Of a stretch of DNA of 64,000 bases, positions 53,210 to 63,648 are shown piece by piece. A model generated the notes under the pieces. The model was not told where the DNA came from and made no database searches. It saw nothing but the letters and a program-made list of their open reading frames with translations. The stretch is taken from assembly GCF_028771845.1 (NCBI RefSeq), contig NZ_CP118270.1, positions 5,332,001 through 5,396,000 of the forward strand. The letters run 5' to 3'. The translations under genes and the position numbers were made by a program. How positions within the stretch are numbered: position 1 is the stretch's first letter; each line of letters starts with the position of its first letter. Source of the DNA: Paenibacillus marchantiae. Lineage in GTDB: Bacteria > Bacillota > Bacilli > Paenibacillales > Paenibacillaceae.

Positions 53210-54697
53210 TTATACGAGAACTGTGGCACCCATCAAGTATTTGTCCACTTCACGGGCAGCTTCACGGCCTTCATTAATTGCCCATACAACCAGACTTTGA
53301 CCACGGCGCATGTCACCTGCTGCAAATACTTTATCCACATTGGTATTGTATTTGCCGTAACGTGCCTTAACATTGGTACGACGGTCTGTTGCAAGTCCGA
53401 GTTGCTCCACAAGAGTCTGTTCCGGTCCGTCAAAACCGATAGCAATCATGGCCATTTGAGCTGGGAAGACGCGCTCTGTACCCGGAATCGGCTGATAGAT
53501 CTTACGTCCCGTCTCATCTACAATACGCTCGATTTGAACGGTGTGAAGTTCTTTGAGATTACCCTCGTCGTCACCCACAAATTTGGTCGTCATGATGGAG
53601 AACTCACGCGGATCGTCACCGAACAATGCTTTCGCTTCTTCCTGTGCATAATCAAGAGTATATACGTTCGGGAATTGTGGCCAAGGGTTGTTAATACGAT
53701 CCCGTTCCATAGGAGCCTGAGTATGTGTGCCAAATTGTGTAATGCTCCGACAACCATGACGAAGCGATGTAGCTACACAGTCGGAACCCGTATCCCCGCC
53801 ACCGATGACGATAACATCCTTGTCCTGTGCTGACAGGTAGTTACCATCCTCAAGGTTGGAGTCCAGGTAACTTTTGATGCTGCCATTCAGGAAATCCATG
53901 GCGTAATGTACGCCTTTCAAGTCACTGCCTTCAATGTTAAACTCCCGTGGTTTGGTTGCACCGCCGCACAGGACAACCGCATCATAATCATCCACCAGTT
54001 GCTGCGCAGCAATATCTTTACCGATCTCCGTGTTTGTTACAAATTGAATACCTTCTGCTTCCAACAAATCAACACGACGCTGAACGACGTTTTTGTCCAA
54101 TTTCATCGTAGGGATACCATACATCAGCAAACCGCCGACACGGTCGGAGCGCTCGTATACGGTCACTGAGTGACCTGCTTTGTTCAACTGAGCTGCCGTA
54201 GCCAGTCCTGCAGGACCTGAACCTACAACTGCTACACGTTTACCCGTACGTTTCTCCGGAGGTTGGGGAACGACCCATCCTTCTTCAAAACCCTTTTCAA
54301 TAATCGCTTCTTCAATCGTTTTGATGGTTACAGGTTCACCGATCAGTCCCACTGTACATGACCCTTCACAAGGAGCAGGACAGACACGACCTGTAAACTC
54401 AGGGAAATTATTCGTTTTGTGCAGACGATCAAGCGCCTCTCTCCACAAACCACGATACACCAGATTATTCCATTCTGGAATCAGGTTATGCACAGGGCAG
54501 CCCGACGTTCCGCCAGTCATATCTATACCTGTATGGCAATACGGGGTACCACAATCCATGCATCGTGCACCTTGTGTTCTGAGCTCTTCTTCAGCCATAT
54601 GTTTATGAAACTCTTCCCAATCCTTAACCCGCTCCGCTGGTTGGCGGTCCGCAGGCAGCTGCCGTTTGTATTCCATAAATCCAGTAGGTGTAGACAT
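53210..54697 (-). CDS. gltD: Glutamate synthase small (beta) subunit
   Basis: 495 residues. N-terminal 4Fe-4S region with cysteines of ARCMDCGTPYC, TSGCPVHN and VCPAPCEGSCTVGL. FAD-binding VAVVGSGPAGLATAAQL (near 150) and NADPH-binding VIVIGGGDTGSDCV. It oxidises NADPH and feeds electrons to the large subunit GltB, which makes glutamate. No gltB is adjacent, and it is followed by a terminator, so it is transcribed separately here. Related stand-alone GltD-like oxidoreductases exist, but length and motifs fit GltD. Confidence 0.9.
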   Translation of the reverse strand: MSTPTGFMEYKRQLPADRQPAERVKDWEEFHKHMAEEELRTQGARCMDCGTPYCHTGIDMTGGTSGCPVHNLIPEWNNLVYRGLWREALDRLHKTNNFPEFTGRVCPAPCEGSCTVGLIGEPVTIKTIEEAIIEKGFEEGWVVPQPPEKRTGKRVAVVGSGPAGLATAAQLNKAGHSVTVYERSDRVGGLLMYGIPTMKLDKNVVQRRVDLLEAEGIQFVTNTEIGKDIAAQQLVDDYDAVVLCGGATKPREFNIEGSDLKGVHYAMDFLNGSIKSYLDSNLEDGNYLSAQDKDVIVIGGGDTGSDCVATSLRHGCRSITQFGTHTQAPMERDRINNPWPQFPNVYTLDYAQEEAKALFGDDPREFSIMTTKFVGDDEGNLKELHTVQIERIVDETGRKIYQPIPGTERVFPAQMAMIAIGFDGPEQTLVEQLGLATDRRTNVKARYGKYNTNVDKVFAAGDMRRGQSLVVWAINEGREAAREVDKYLMGATVLV

Positions 54698-55232
54698 CTT
54701 ACGTTTTCCCCCATCCGTTCTTGTCTTAATCCCTTCATCTGCATGGTTCTATATGAAATGGATTACTCATGTTTGAGTTTTTGTATATTGTATCACAAAA
54801 TCTTCTCGAAGATATTTCAATTATAGTAGCACTTTGCATGCTGAATATTAAATGGATTATCCGAATAATTATTTGTATTTTATACATCATATCGTCCAAG
54901 TCTACCCATGGTCAATACCCTTAAAATGGTTATTTCCAAGGTGTGGCTGTACAAAACCAGGCGTTTAATTGATGAAAAAACGGATCAAACGTCATTTAAA
55001 TGTGAGGTAATTTGTCATTAAAAACAACAATTTATGCTGTTTTAGGCTGCCAAATCCGAACAATAACTGATTTTAGGGCTTTACAACGGTGAATTCCCAC
55101 AATTTTTATACTTTTTTACCACAGAGTGATTAAGGGGATATGTATTGCATTCATTTTTTCGTTATTTTTACGTCATATTTATGTCATTTATATGTTAATT
55201 CGTATTTATTTCATTCTATTTCTAAAAGAAAA
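54698..55232. other. Gene-poor AT-rich stretch between dfrA and gltD
   Basis: About 535 nt with no convincing reading frame on either strand. It holds the gltD promoter region. A TnrA-like half-matching site TGTCATTAAAAACAACA (55013-55029) misses one conserved base. Nothing else could be assigned. Confidence 0.4.
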
Positions 55233-55266
55233 GACGCTGTTCACGAATATTTCGCAAATCAGCGCC
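55233..55266 (-). terminator. Terminator after dfrA
   Basis: GGCGCTG pairs with CAGCGTC across an AT-rich inner arm, followed by TTTTCTTTT on the minus strand. Confidence 0.75.
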
Positions 55267-55322
55267 CCTATACTTCGTAAATAGCATATGTTTGGGCTCT
55301 TCTACTTCATCTTATGACCCTT

Positions 55323-55811
55323 TTACCGTTTTCGTTCGTAGAACTCAAACGTATATGCATAAACATTTTTTTCATCTTGCTCGCCTTCGATCTGTTCTGT
55401 TAGCTCCCACTCCGACCAATCCACATCCGGGAAAAAAGTATCCCCCTCAAAATTCTCATGGATTTTGGTCACCACCAGACGATCTGCGAGTGGCAAAAAC
55501 TCACGATAGACCTGGGAACCGCCAATGACGCAGAGCTCTTCGCCTTTTGTAACTTCCAGACCCTCTTCAATCGTATGCACCACTTCAGCCTGATTCGCTT
55601 GGTAGTTCAGATCTCTTGTTACAACAATATTCCGACGTTGCGGAAGCGGCTTGCCTCCAAAGGACTCCCATGTGTTACGTCCCATAATAATCGTTTTGTT
55701 CAACGTACGTTGCTTGAAAAAGGTCATATCTTTAGGCAAACGCCACGGAATGGAATTATTCAATCCAATGACACCATTCTCGCCCATCGCCCATACAAGT
55801 TCAATGCTCAA
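55323..55811 (-). CDS. dfrA: Dihydrofolate reductase
   Basis: 162 residues from TTG 55811, at the right distance from AAGGAG. The TTG at 55829 overlaps the ribosome site and is rejected. Core motifs are WAMGENGVIGLNNSIPWRLPKDM (folate and NADPH contacts), IIMGRNTWESF, and CVIGGSQVYREFL. It makes tetrahydrofolate. It follows thyA by 29 nt, the usual folate/thymidylate pair. Confidence 0.96.
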   Translation of the reverse strand: MSIELVWAMGENGVIGLNNSIPWRLPKDMTFFKQRTLNKTIIMGRNTWESFGGKPLPQRRNIVVTRDLNYQANQAEVVHTIEEGLEVTKGEELCVIGGSQVYREFLPLADRLVVTKIHENFEGDTFFPDVDWSEWELTEQIEGEQDEKNVYAYTFEFYERKR

Positions 55812-55840
55812 GATTTCACACTCCTTCAATCCGTGTCTGT

Positions 55841-56635
55841 TTATACGGCAATCGGGGCTTTAATACCCGGATGATGCTGATAGTTCTCAAACTCAAAATC
55901 ATCAAACGTATAATCGAAAATGGAATCCGGCTTGCGCTTGATTACCAATTTAGGCAACGCGAACGGTTCACGCTCCAACTGCGTTTTCACTTGTTCCACA
56001 TGGTTCGAGTAGATATGAACGTCCCCACCGGACCAGATGAACTCTCCCACTTCAAGATCACACTGCTGCGCAATCATATGTGTCAGCAGCGCATAGCTGG
56101 CAATGTTAAATGGCAACCCGAGGAACGTATCTACAGAACGCATGGTAAGCATACACGATAGTTTACCCTCAGCCACATAGAACTGAAACGCGAAATGACA
56201 AGGAGGCAATTTCATGTTGTTAATCTCCGCCACATTCCAGGCACTAACGAGGTGACGCCGTGAATCTGGATTATTCTTGATCGAATCAATAACGGCAGCA
56301 ATCTGATCGATCTTCTCCCCGTTTGGTGCTTCCCAAGTACGCCATTGTGATCCATATACCGGACCTAGGTCGCCATTCTCGTCAGCCCAATCGTCCCAGA
56401 TCTTCACGCCGTTTTCCTTGAGATAGGATATATTCGTATCCCCGCTCAAAAACCACAACAACTCATGAATGACTGATTTCAGATGGATTCGCTTAGTTGT
56501 TACCAGCGGGAACCCTTCGGATAGGTCGTATCTGAGCTGTCTGCCAAATACCGACTGTGTTCCAGTTCCGGTGCGATCTCCCTTATGCACGCCTGTATCC
56601 AAGATATCCTGTAATAAATCGAGATAGTTTTTCAA
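55841..56635 (-). CDS. thyA: Thymidylate synthase
   Basis: 264 residues from TTG 56635 behind GAGGGG, exactly the usual family length. Earlier starts would add unrelated residues. Motifs are [13 protein letters not shown] (dUMP and folate binding), [25 protein letters not shown] (catalytic C) and [17 protein letters not shown]. It makes dTMP from dUMP with methylene-tetrahydrofolate and is coupled with dfrA, which recycles the cofactor. Confidence 0.96.
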   Translation of the reverse strand: MKNYLDLLQDILDTGVHKGDRTGTGTQSVFGRQLRYDLSEGFPLVTTKRIHLKSVIHELLWFLSGDTNISYLKENGVKIWDDWADENGDLGPVYGSQWRTWEAPNGEKIDQIAAVIDSIKNNPDSRRHLVSAWNVAEINNMKLPPCHFAFQFYVAEGKLSCMLTMRSVDTFLGLPFNIASYALLTHMIAQQCDLEVGEFIWSGGDVHIYSNHVEQVKTQLEREPFALPKLVIKRKPDSIFDYTFDDFEFENYQHHPGIKAPIAV

Positions 56636-56881
56636 ATTATATTCCCCTCGCACTTCTAATTTCATAGCAATAAAAACAAACAAGAACATTCACACAACTG
56701 GTGTTTGCTCCAATTTGCCTTATTTTAAAAAAAACAGCATCGACCTAAGCCCTCCGCTGTCATATTGGTTGTTACAGTGTACCACATTAAGCTTCTGATT
56801 GCATGGTGCTTAATTGATTTAAGTGCTACTGAACCTCATTAATTCATGTCATTAACAGGCTCTCTCTTTAGGTGTTCACAT

Positions 56882-56924
56882 AAAAAAAGGGACAGACAAC
56901 GCTGTAACACGTTATCCATCCCTT
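56882..56924 (-). terminator. Terminator after pdhD
   Basis: 15-nt arms with two small mismatches (AAGGGA and CGTT parts), followed by seven T on the minus strand. 45 nt after the pdhD stop. Confidence 0.82.
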
Positions 56925-56969
56925 CTTGATTTACGTATAATGCCGGACGAATCCGAAGCTTAGACGATA

Positions 56970-58385
56970 TTAGCGGGAAATGATGTGGATCGGGTGACCC
57001 ATAACCAGTTCCGCAGCTTCCATCACGATTTCGCCCAAAGTAGGGTGAGCGTGAATAGTCAGCGCCAAATCTTCCAAAGTCGCACCCATTTCAATTGCGA
57101 GTCCAAGCTCAGCAATCAGGTTGGAAGCTTCCAGACCTACGATTTGGGTACCCAGTACAAGACCTGTTTCTTCGTCAGCTACGATTTTCACGAAGCCTTC
57201 AGCGTGGTTCAAAGATACAGCACGGCCATTACCCGCATAAGGGAATTTACCAGCTTTTACTTTGTAGCCTTTTTCTTTAGCTTCTTTCTCAGTGTAACCT
57301 ACGCTGGAGCACTCAGGATCTGTGAACACAACTGCCGGCATACATTTGTAGTCAACTACAGATGGTTGTCCAGCGATCGCTTCAGCAGCCACTTTACCTT
57401 CATAAGAAGCTTTGTGGGCAAGTGCCAGACCAGATACGATATCACCGATTGCAAAGATGTGAGGAATGCTAGTACGGCCTTGGTGATCAACTTTAACGAA
57501 GCCACGCTCGTCAACGTCTACGCCAATCAGATCCAGACCAAGCTCTCCGTCTGTATTTGGACGACGTCCAACAGTAACTAGCAGGTAATCTGCAGTTACT
57601 TCTTTGGATTCACCGTTTACGGAATATTTAACAGTTACATCTTTATCCGTTTGCTCAGCACTTTCAGCTTTTGCACCCGTTACGATTTCGATGCCTGTTT
57701 TCTTCATGTTTTTAGCTACGAGGCTAGTCATATCTTTATCGAAACCTGGCAGTACAGTATCCAAACCTTCGATAATTGTTACTTTAGCACCGAATTTGGA
57801 GTACATTTGACCAAGCTCAGCACCGATATAACCGCCACCGATAACGATCATGCTTTTTGGAACTTCAGGCAAGTTCAGAGCTTCTGTTGAAGACAGAATG
57901 CGTCCGCCAAACGGGAAAGGTTTCAGTTCGATTGGACGGGAACCTGTTGCAATGATTGCATTTTTGAATTTGTAACGTGGAGACTCGTGATCGTTAAATA
58001 CACGAGCTTCGTTTTCGTTAATGAACATGCACTCACCGTTGAAAACTTCAACTTTGTTGCCTTTGAGCAAACCAGCTACGCCGCCAGTCATTTTCTTAAC
58101 AACGCCGTTTTTGAATTCTTGAGTTTTGCTGAAGTCCACTTTTACGTTCTCAGCAGAGATACCAAAAGCTTCGCCGTGCAATGCAGACTCATATTGGTGT
58201 GCAGCCGAGATCAGGGCTTTGGATGGAATACATCCGCGGTTCAAACAAACGCCACCCAGTTCGGATTTGTCTACGATCAATACGCTTTGGCCCAGTTGAG
58301 CAGCACGGATGGCAGCTACATAGCCACCAGGACCCGCACCAATTACTAATGTGTCGATATTGAGAGAAGCGTCGCCTACTACCAT
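56970..58385 (-). CDS. pdhD: Dihydrolipoyl dehydrogenase (E3)
   Basis: 471 residues. FAD motif [15 protein letters not shown] (17-31), redox pair C47/C52 in [16 protein letters not shown] motif [13 protein letters not shown], and the catalytic His in [13 protein letters not shown] near the C terminus. It reoxidises the lipoyl group of E2 with NAD. It lies 3 nt after pdhC. Confidence 0.96.
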   Translation of the reverse strand: MVVGDASLNIDTLVIGAGPGGYVAAIRAAQLGQSVLIVDKSELGGVCLNRGCIPSKALISAAHQYESALHGEAFGISAENVKVDFSKTQEFKNGVVKKMTGGVAGLLKGNKVEVFNGECMFINENEARVFNDHESPRYKFKNAIIATGSRPIELKPFPFGGRILSSTEALNLPEVPKSMIVIGGGYIGAELGQMYSKFGAKVTIIEGLDTVLPGFDKDMTSLVAKNMKKTGIEIVTGAKAESAEQTDKDVTVKYSVNGESKEVTADYLLVTVGRRPNTDGELGLDLIGVDVDERGFVKVDHQGRTSIPHIFAIGDIVSGLALAHKASYEGKVAAEAIAGQPSVVDYKCMPAVVFTDPECSSVGYTEKEAKEKGYKVKAGKFPYAGNGRAVSLNHAEGFVKIVADEETGLVLGTQIVGLEASNLIAELGLAIEMGATLEDLALTIHAHPTLGEIVMEAAELVMGHPIHIISR

Positions 58386-58388
58386 ATC

Positions 58389-59702
58389 TTACACCTCCAT
58401 AACAAGCAGCTCAGGGTTAGCGAGCAGCTGTTTAATGTAGTTCATAAAGTTTTGTGCTGTTGCGCCATCGATGATACGGTGGTCAAAGCTCAGGGAAAGA
58501 GCCATTACAGGTGCTGCAACAACTTCGCCATTTTTAATAACGGCTTTTTCGCTGATGCGTCCAGTTCCGAGAATTGCAACTTCAGGGAAGTTGATGATCG
58601 GAGTGAAGAACATACCGCCAGCAGAACCGATGTTACTGATGGAGATTGTGCTTCCTCTCATTTCGTTCGCGCTCAATTTGCCATCGCGGCCACGAGCTGC
58701 CAGATCACGAATGGAATCAGCGATCATCCAGATGGATTTACGATCAGCATCTTTGATAACAGGAACGATCAAGCCGTTGTCTGTATCTGTAGCGATACCG
58801 ATGTTGTAGTATTTTTTGTATACAATTTCATTAGCTTCTTCATCAATCATAGCGTTCAATGCTGGGAACTCACGGGAAGCAGCAACCAGAGCTTTAACGA
58901 TGAATGGCAGATAAGTTACTTTTGTACCTTTTTTCTCAGCGATAGGTTTCATGCGAGTACGGAAAGCAACCAGTTCAGTTACGTCCACTTCGTCCATGAT
59001 TGTAACGTGAGGAGCTGTGTAAGCCGATTTAACCATCGCATTGGAGATCGCTTTACGGATACCTTTGAATGGTACGCGCTCTTCTTCCACACGTTGATCA
59101 GCTGCAGCAGCTGCTGGTGCTGCAGATTTTTTCTCTTCTTGAGCCGGAGCTTCGGAAGATGCCGCTGCGGAAGAACCGCCACCGTTTTTGAAGGATTCAA
59201 CATCTTCTTTGGTAACTTTACCGTTGTTGCCAGTACCGTTAACTTGAGCGATGTCTACGCCTTGTTCGCGAGCAAATTTACGCACGCTTGGTGTTGCCAG
59301 AACGTCTTTGGCAGGTACTGCCGGAACGCTGTTGTTTCCGCCTTCTTTAGCTGCATCCGAGCTGGAAGCTGCTGCGGAAGAACCGCTTGTGTCAGCTCCA
59401 CCTTGAGCTGCATCTTTTTCTTGTTCGCCTGCAGGAGCGTCGTCTTGCTCTGGAAGCTCACCTTCAGCGTCGATGATTGCAACAACTTCGCCAACGTGGC
59501 AAACTTGGCCATCTTTTGCGAATACTTCTGTTACTGTGCCGTTAACCGGACAAGGTACTTCAACGACCGCTTTGTCATTCTGTACTTCCATGATGATGTC
59601 GTCGTCAGTTACTTTGTCACCGACTTTGATGTGCATCTTGATGATTTCGCCTTCGTGAAGGCCTTCGCCCAGTTCAGGGAATTTGTATTCAAATTTAGCC
59701 AA
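58389..59702 (-). CDS. pdhC: Dihydrolipoamide acetyltransferase (E2)
   Basis: 437 residues. One lipoyl domain with K44 ([12 protein letters not shown]), an A/S/Q-rich linker (80-120), the peripheral subunit-binding domain (124-160; [17 protein letters not shown]), a second alanine-rich linker (160-200), and the acyltransferase core with [14 protein letters not shown] (catalytic H). The linker length is large, typical of Bacillus E2. It follows pdhB after a 175-nt gap, which also holds a GCAGC-GCAA-GCTGC hairpin. Confidence 0.96.
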   Translation of the reverse strand: MAKFEYKFPELGEGLHEGEIIKMHIKVGDKVTDDDIIMEVQNDKAVVEVPCPVNGTVTEVFAKDGQVCHVGEVVAIIDAEGELPEQDDAPAGEQEKDAAQGGADTSGSSAAASSSDAAKEGGNNSVPAVPAKDVLATPSVRKFAREQGVDIAQVNGTGNNGKVTKEDVESFKNGGGSSAAASSEAPAQEEKKSAAPAAAAADQRVEEERVPFKGIRKAISNAMVKSAYTAPHVTIMDEVDVTELVAFRTRMKPIAEKKGTKVTYLPFIVKALVAASREFPALNAMIDEEANEIVYKKYYNIGIATDTDNGLIVPVIKDADRKSIWMIADSIRDLAARGRDGKLSANEMRGSTISISNIGSAGGMFFTPIINFPEVAILGTGRISEKAVIKNGEVVAAPVMALSLSFDHRIIDGATAQNFMNYIKQLLANPELLVMEV

Positions 59703-59877
59703 CTGAAAAACCTCCTTGATTATGTCTCAATCCTGAAAACAACCCTTAACTCCAAGAAACAACCGTTACTGCTAATGCAATAAACTGTTACTCAAGGGGC
59801 TAATGGCTGTTTACAGTGCAGCTTGCGCTGCGGTGTGGATCACCATACTGCGCCTTGCGGCATGTCAGATGATTAAA

Positions 59878-60855
59878 TTAGAAATTTACGACTTTGTTAA
59901 CCGCAGCAACGATACGTGCTGGGTTAGGAAGCCATGTATCTTCAATCTGTGCAAATGGATATACAGTATCCGGACCAGCTACACGCAGAACCGGAGCTTC
60001 CAAGTGCAGGATTGCTTTTTCATTGATTTGTGCAATGACTTCAGCTGCAACCCCTGCGCTCTTTTGAGCTTCCTGTACAACAATTGCACGGTTTGTTTTC
60101 TTAATGGAAGCAACGATAGTATCGATGTCGATCGGGCTAACCGTACGAAGGTCGATAACTTCAACTTTGATTCCTTGTTTTTCGAGCTCTTCTGCTGCTT
60201 TCACAGAAGTGTGAACCATCATACCGTAAGTAATGATAGTTACATCAGAACCTTCACGAACAACGTTCGCTTTGCCCAGCTCAACTGTGTAATCTTCTTC
60301 AGGTACTTCTGCACGGAATGCATGGTACAAGTTCAAGTGCTCCATGAAGAATACAGGGTCGTTGTCGCGAATAGAAGCGATCATAAGACCTTTTGCATCG
60401 TAAGGGTTAGAAGGTACTACCACTTTAATACCCGGAGTTTGCGTAAGCAAACCTTCAAGGGAATCTGTGTGCAATTCTGCCGCTTTTACACCGCCACCGA
60501 ATGGTGTACGGAATACGATTGGAGAATTATATTTACCGCCGGAGCGGAAACGCATACGAGCTGCTTGAACTACCATTTGGTCAAGGGCTTCGAAGATAAA
60601 ACCAACGAATTGGATCTCGGCAACCGGACGGAAACCTTGAACACCCAAACCAACAGCCAGACCGCCAATAGCGGACTCAGCGAGTGGAGTATCAAATACA
60701 CGCTCTTCGCCAAACTCTTTTTGCAGACCTTCCGTTACACGGAAAACGCCGCCTACATTACCTACGTCTTCACCGAAAAGCAGAACGTTAGGATCACGTT
60801 TCAACTCAACGCGAAGCGCATCACGGATTGCTTCTTTCATGTTCATTTGTGCCAT
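59878..60855 (-). CDS. pdhB: Pyruvate dehydrogenase E1 beta subunit
   Basis: 325 residues from ATG 60855, the start matching Bacillus PdhB ([14 protein letters not shown]). The upstream ATG at 60864 is too close to AAGGAGG. Motifs are [37 protein letters not shown] and [13 protein letters not shown]. It completes the thiamine-diphosphate enzyme with PdhA. Confidence 0.95.
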   Translation of the reverse strand: MAQMNMKEAIRDALRVELKRDPNVLLFGEDVGNVGGVFRVTEGLQKEFGEERVFDTPLAESAIGGLAVGLGVQGFRPVAEIQFVGFIFEALDQMVVQAARMRFRSGGKYNSPIVFRTPFGGGVKAAELHTDSLEGLLTQTPGIKVVVPSNPYDAKGLMIASIRDNDPVFFMEHLNLYHAFRAEVPEEDYTVELGKANVVREGSDVTIITYGMMVHTSVKAAEELEKQGIKVEVIDLRTVSPIDIDTIVASIKKTNRAIVVQEAQKSAGVAAEVIAQINEKAILHLEAPVLRVAGPDTVYPFAQIEDTWLPNPARIVAAVNKVVNF

Positions 60856-60960
60856 TTGCTTCATTTCCTCCTTAAACATTGACAGTTCACATTTGAATTC
60901 ATACATGTATACCGGGACACCGGAACCCGTCCCGGATGTTTATGCTTTATCGGAAAAAAC

Positions 60961-62028
60961 TTATTGGAAATCAGCTTTTTGCTCTTCCAAGTGCTTAGGC
61001 GTTTGTTCGAACATGCTGTCGATCAAGCCTGAAATCGTCATTTTCTCGGTTTTTTCCGCTTTTTTGATCTCTTCGTTCACTTTTGCTTTTGCTTCTTCTT
61101 TCACACGTGCTGTATCTTCTTCAGTCCACAGACCTTTTTTCTCCAGATATTTAGCAAAACGTGCGATTGGATCTTTAGCATTCCATTCAGCCTCTTCTTC
61201 TTTTGTACGATACTTGGAAGCATCGTCAGAAAGGGAGTGAGGACGGAAACGGTAAGTTACTGCTTCGATCAGAGTTGCGCCTTCGCCGTTACGACCACGT
61301 TCAGCAGCTTCCTGAACCGCTTTGATAACTGCGAAGATGTCCATACCATCAATTTTAACACCTTTGATACCTGCTGCTACCGCTTTGTGAGCGATGGACA
61401 GAGCTGCCGTTTGTTTAGCAAAAGGAGTTGTGATGGCATAACCATTGTTTTGTACGAAGAAAATAACAGGCAATTTGTAAACACCAGCGTAGTTCAGACC
61501 TTCATAGAAGTCACCTTCTGAAGAACCACCATCACCTGTGTACGTAATTACAACTTGTTTTTGTTTCTTCAATTTGTAACCCATAGCAATACCCATTGCG
61601 TGCAGGATTTGTGCACCAATGATGATTTGCGGCATCAATACATTAACGCCATCCGGAATTTGTCCACCATGTTGGTGTCCACGGGAGTACAGGAACGCTT
61701 GATAAAGAGGAAGTCCATGCCACACGAGTTGCGGAATGTCACGATAGCCAGGACATACAAAGTCTTCTTTTTCAATTGCAAATTCACTACCAACCATTGT
61801 AGCTTCTTGACCAGATACTGGAGCATAGAAACCAAGACGACCTTGACGGCCCAGGTTTACTGCACGGTCATCCCAAGTACGGGTAAATACCATGCGATAC
61901 ATAATTTCTTTTAATTGATCGTCGGAAAGCTTAGGCATCATGTCTTTGTTAACGATTTCGCCGTCAGGAGACAGCACGGACAGAGCTTCTACATCCTCCG
62001 TATATACTTCATAAGGAACCTTGCTCAT
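60961..62028 (-). CDS. pdhA: Pyruvate dehydrogenase E1 alpha subunit
   Basis: 355 residues from ATG 62028, behind GAGGTGAAG. The 12 residues upstream are not family-like. The thiamine diphosphate motif is TYTGDGGSSEGDFYEGLNYAGVYKLPVIFFVQNN. Catalytic H in RFRPHSLSDDASKYR. First gene of pdhABCD, with a promoter 50 nt upstream. Confidence 0.95.
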   Translation of the reverse strand: MSKVPYEVYTEDVEALSVLSPDGEIVNKDMMPKLSDDQLKEIMYRMVFTRTWDDRAVNLGRQGRLGFYAPVSGQEATMVGSEFAIEKEDFVCPGYRDIPQLVWHGLPLYQAFLYSRGHQHGGQIPDGVNVLMPQIIIGAQILHAMGIAMGYKLKKQKQVVITYTGDGGSSEGDFYEGLNYAGVYKLPVIFFVQNNGYAITTPFAKQTAALSIAHKAVAAGIKGVKIDGMDIFAVIKAVQEAAERGRNGEGATLIEAVTYRFRPHSLSDDASKYRTKEEEAEWNAKDPIARFAKYLEKKGLWTEEDTARVKEEAKAKVNEEIKKAEKTEKMTISGLIDSMFEQTPKHLEEQKADFQ

Positions 62029-62083
62029 TTTTTTCTTCACCTCAACAAAAAATTTGAATATCAAGTTCCGCTGTTATAATATT

Positions 62084-62113
62084 ATTATACACCTGTTTCA
62101 CTGCATACGTCAA
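62084..62113 (-). promoter_or_regulatory. Promoter of the pdhABCD operon
   Basis: TTGACG (62108-62113) and TATAAT (62084-62089), 18 nt apart on the minus strand. Confidence 0.7.
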
Positions 62114-62283
62114 AGATATCCGTAATTTTTTTATGTTTCCTTCCGGATTGTATGTATAACAGGGGCTTAATATTGGTATAACAGCATAATACATGTTTGC
62201 GTATTTGACCTATCCCCGCACAAGGTTAATCTTACCGTATTGCGCGGTCGAATGCAAAAATTAACCGAGAAAGGTGACGTTTT

Positions 62284-63018
62284 ATGACGGATTCCCGCTA
62301 TTTGAAACGCACGATTGTAAAGGAAGAGATTGAGAGCCGCTATCTCGGAGAGAAGCGCACATTACGAATTTATCTTCCCCCAGGCTATAACGAATTGTTA
62401 TCTTACCCTGTCGTATATTGTCAGGACGGTGAAGAATTTTTCAACTTTGGACGTATCGCCACCACTGCCAACCGCATCATTCTCGACGAGGGAGCCGAAC
62501 CTTTCATTATAGTAGGAGTTCAGGTTGACGTGTCTGTAAGAACTCAGGAATACGCCCCTTTCGGCGATCGGTTCAAGGCGTATACCTCATGCTTCGCTGA
62601 AGAGATTATTCCCTATGTAGAAGAGAAATATCCTGTGCGCCGCTCTCCGCAGGAACGTGTTCTTGCCGGAGACTCACTGGGTGGCAGCGTTTCACTTCAT
62701 CTTGCTCTACTCTATCCAGACCTGTTTACACGTGTCATCAGCATGTCTGGGGCTTACTACTCCGCTTCCCAGGAGATCTACGCTGCAGCTGAAGACTTGT
62801 CCTGGTTATCGATCTGGATGATTGTTGGTTTGCAGGAGACTGCCTTTGAAGCCGATACCGGCACATATGATTTTGTTCAATTAAACCGGGATACCCGTGA
62901 TTTGCTGGAAAAACGAGGTGCGCTTGTCTCCTATCAGGAGAAAGACGGGCATCACCAATGGGGATTCTGGCAGAACGAGCTGCCGGAAGCATTGCTTTAC
63001 TTTCTTCAAGAAAATTAA
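62284..63018 (+). CDS. Alpha/beta hydrolase-fold esterase (enterochelin esterase-like)
   Basis: 244 residues from ATG 62284 behind GAAAGGTG. The nucleophile elbow is GDSLGGS (S about 123). YRLYLPPGYN-like RIYLPPGYNELLSYPVVYCQDGEEF opens the fold. The catalytic H lies in EKDGHHQWGFW. The family (PF00756) includes enterochelin esterase and B. subtilis BesA/YvgI-type siderophore esterases. No signal peptide. Substrate not known. Confidence 0.88.
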   Translation: MTDSRYLKRTIVKEEIESRYLGEKRTLRIYLPPGYNELLSYPVVYCQDGEEFFNFGRIATTANRIILDEGAEPFIIVGVQVDVSVRTQEYAPFGDRFKAYTSCFAEEIIPYVEEKYPVRRSPQERVLAGDSLGGSVSLHLALLYPDLFTRVISMSGAYYSASQEIYAAAEDLSWLSIWMIVGLQETAFEADTGTYDFVQLNRDTRDLLEKRGALVSYQEKDGHHQWGFWQNELPEALLYFLQEN

Positions 63019-63176
63019 TTCGATTATTGAACAGGCGGCTGAAATGCCGCTTATGTTTTACATTCACATGGTACCGCTTACATGAACGTTCAAAAAAGAA
63101 GCAGGCTCACCTGCTTGTCCGTTCCAGCTTCTTCTCTTGTATCACACAAGTCATTCCTAGAGAACATCACCAATTG

Positions 63177-63647
63177 TTATATCAAAGAATGTTCCTTTTC
63201 AATCCGATCCATCAACACGTCGCAGCCTGCATCAACCAGCCTGTATACTTCTTCAAAATTCCCCGTATAATACGGGTCGGGTACTTCACGGAGCGTCTCG
63301 TTCGGCAGCAGATCCATCATCTTGATAATTTCCGCATCCTCACCACCTGTTACACTTCTTACGTTAGCTGCGTTGGAATCATCCATGCATATAATGTAAT
63401 CAAAATGTGTGAAGTCCGCACTCGCAAATTGTCTTGCCGCCATGTTGGCATAAGAAATTTGATATGAATCCAGCAATGATCGTGTCCCCTCATGCGGAGG
63501 TTTTCCAACATGCCAGTCTCCTGTACCTGCTGAGTCCACTGAAATCTGCTGATCAAGTCCTCTTTCACTCACTTTATGACGGAGGACAGCCTCAGCCATT
63601 GGTGAGCGGCATATGTTGCCTAAACATACAAACAAAACGTTAATCAT
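63177..63647 (-). CDS. Low-molecular-weight protein tyrosine phosphatase
   Basis: 156 residues. P-loop VCLGNICRSPMAEAV (C8 and R14) and the general acid in DPYYTGNF (near 125). It removes phosphate from tyrosine or arginine residues. The start lies 1 nt after the stop of the upstream TRIC-type gene, so the two are coupled. Resembles B. subtilis YfkJ/YwlE; which cannot be decided here. Confidence 0.92.
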   Translation of the reverse strand: MINVLFVCLGNICRSPMAEAVLRHKVSERGLDQQISVDSAGTGDWHVGKPPHEGTRSLLDSYQISYANMAARQFASADFTHFDYIICMDDSNAANVRSVTGGEDAEIIKMMDLLPNETLREVPDPYYTGNFEEVYRLVDAGCDVLMDRIEKEHSLI

Positions 63648-63648
63648 G

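Noticed and set aside
55013-55029. TnrA site before gltD
   Set aside because: One conserved base is missing and it lies more than 300 nt from the gene.
58452-59783. 443-codon open frame opposite pdhC
   Set aside because: It lies antisense to a certain gene, is rich in C, F and S from reversed alanine/glutamate codons, and has no ribosome site or family match.
59703-59877. Internal promoter or terminator between pdhB and pdhC
   Set aside because: A short GCAGC/GCTGC hairpin is present, but no T run or good -35/-10 pair was found.
59803-60882. 359-codon open frame opposite pdhB
   Set aside because: Antisense shadow of strongly biased codons in pdhB.
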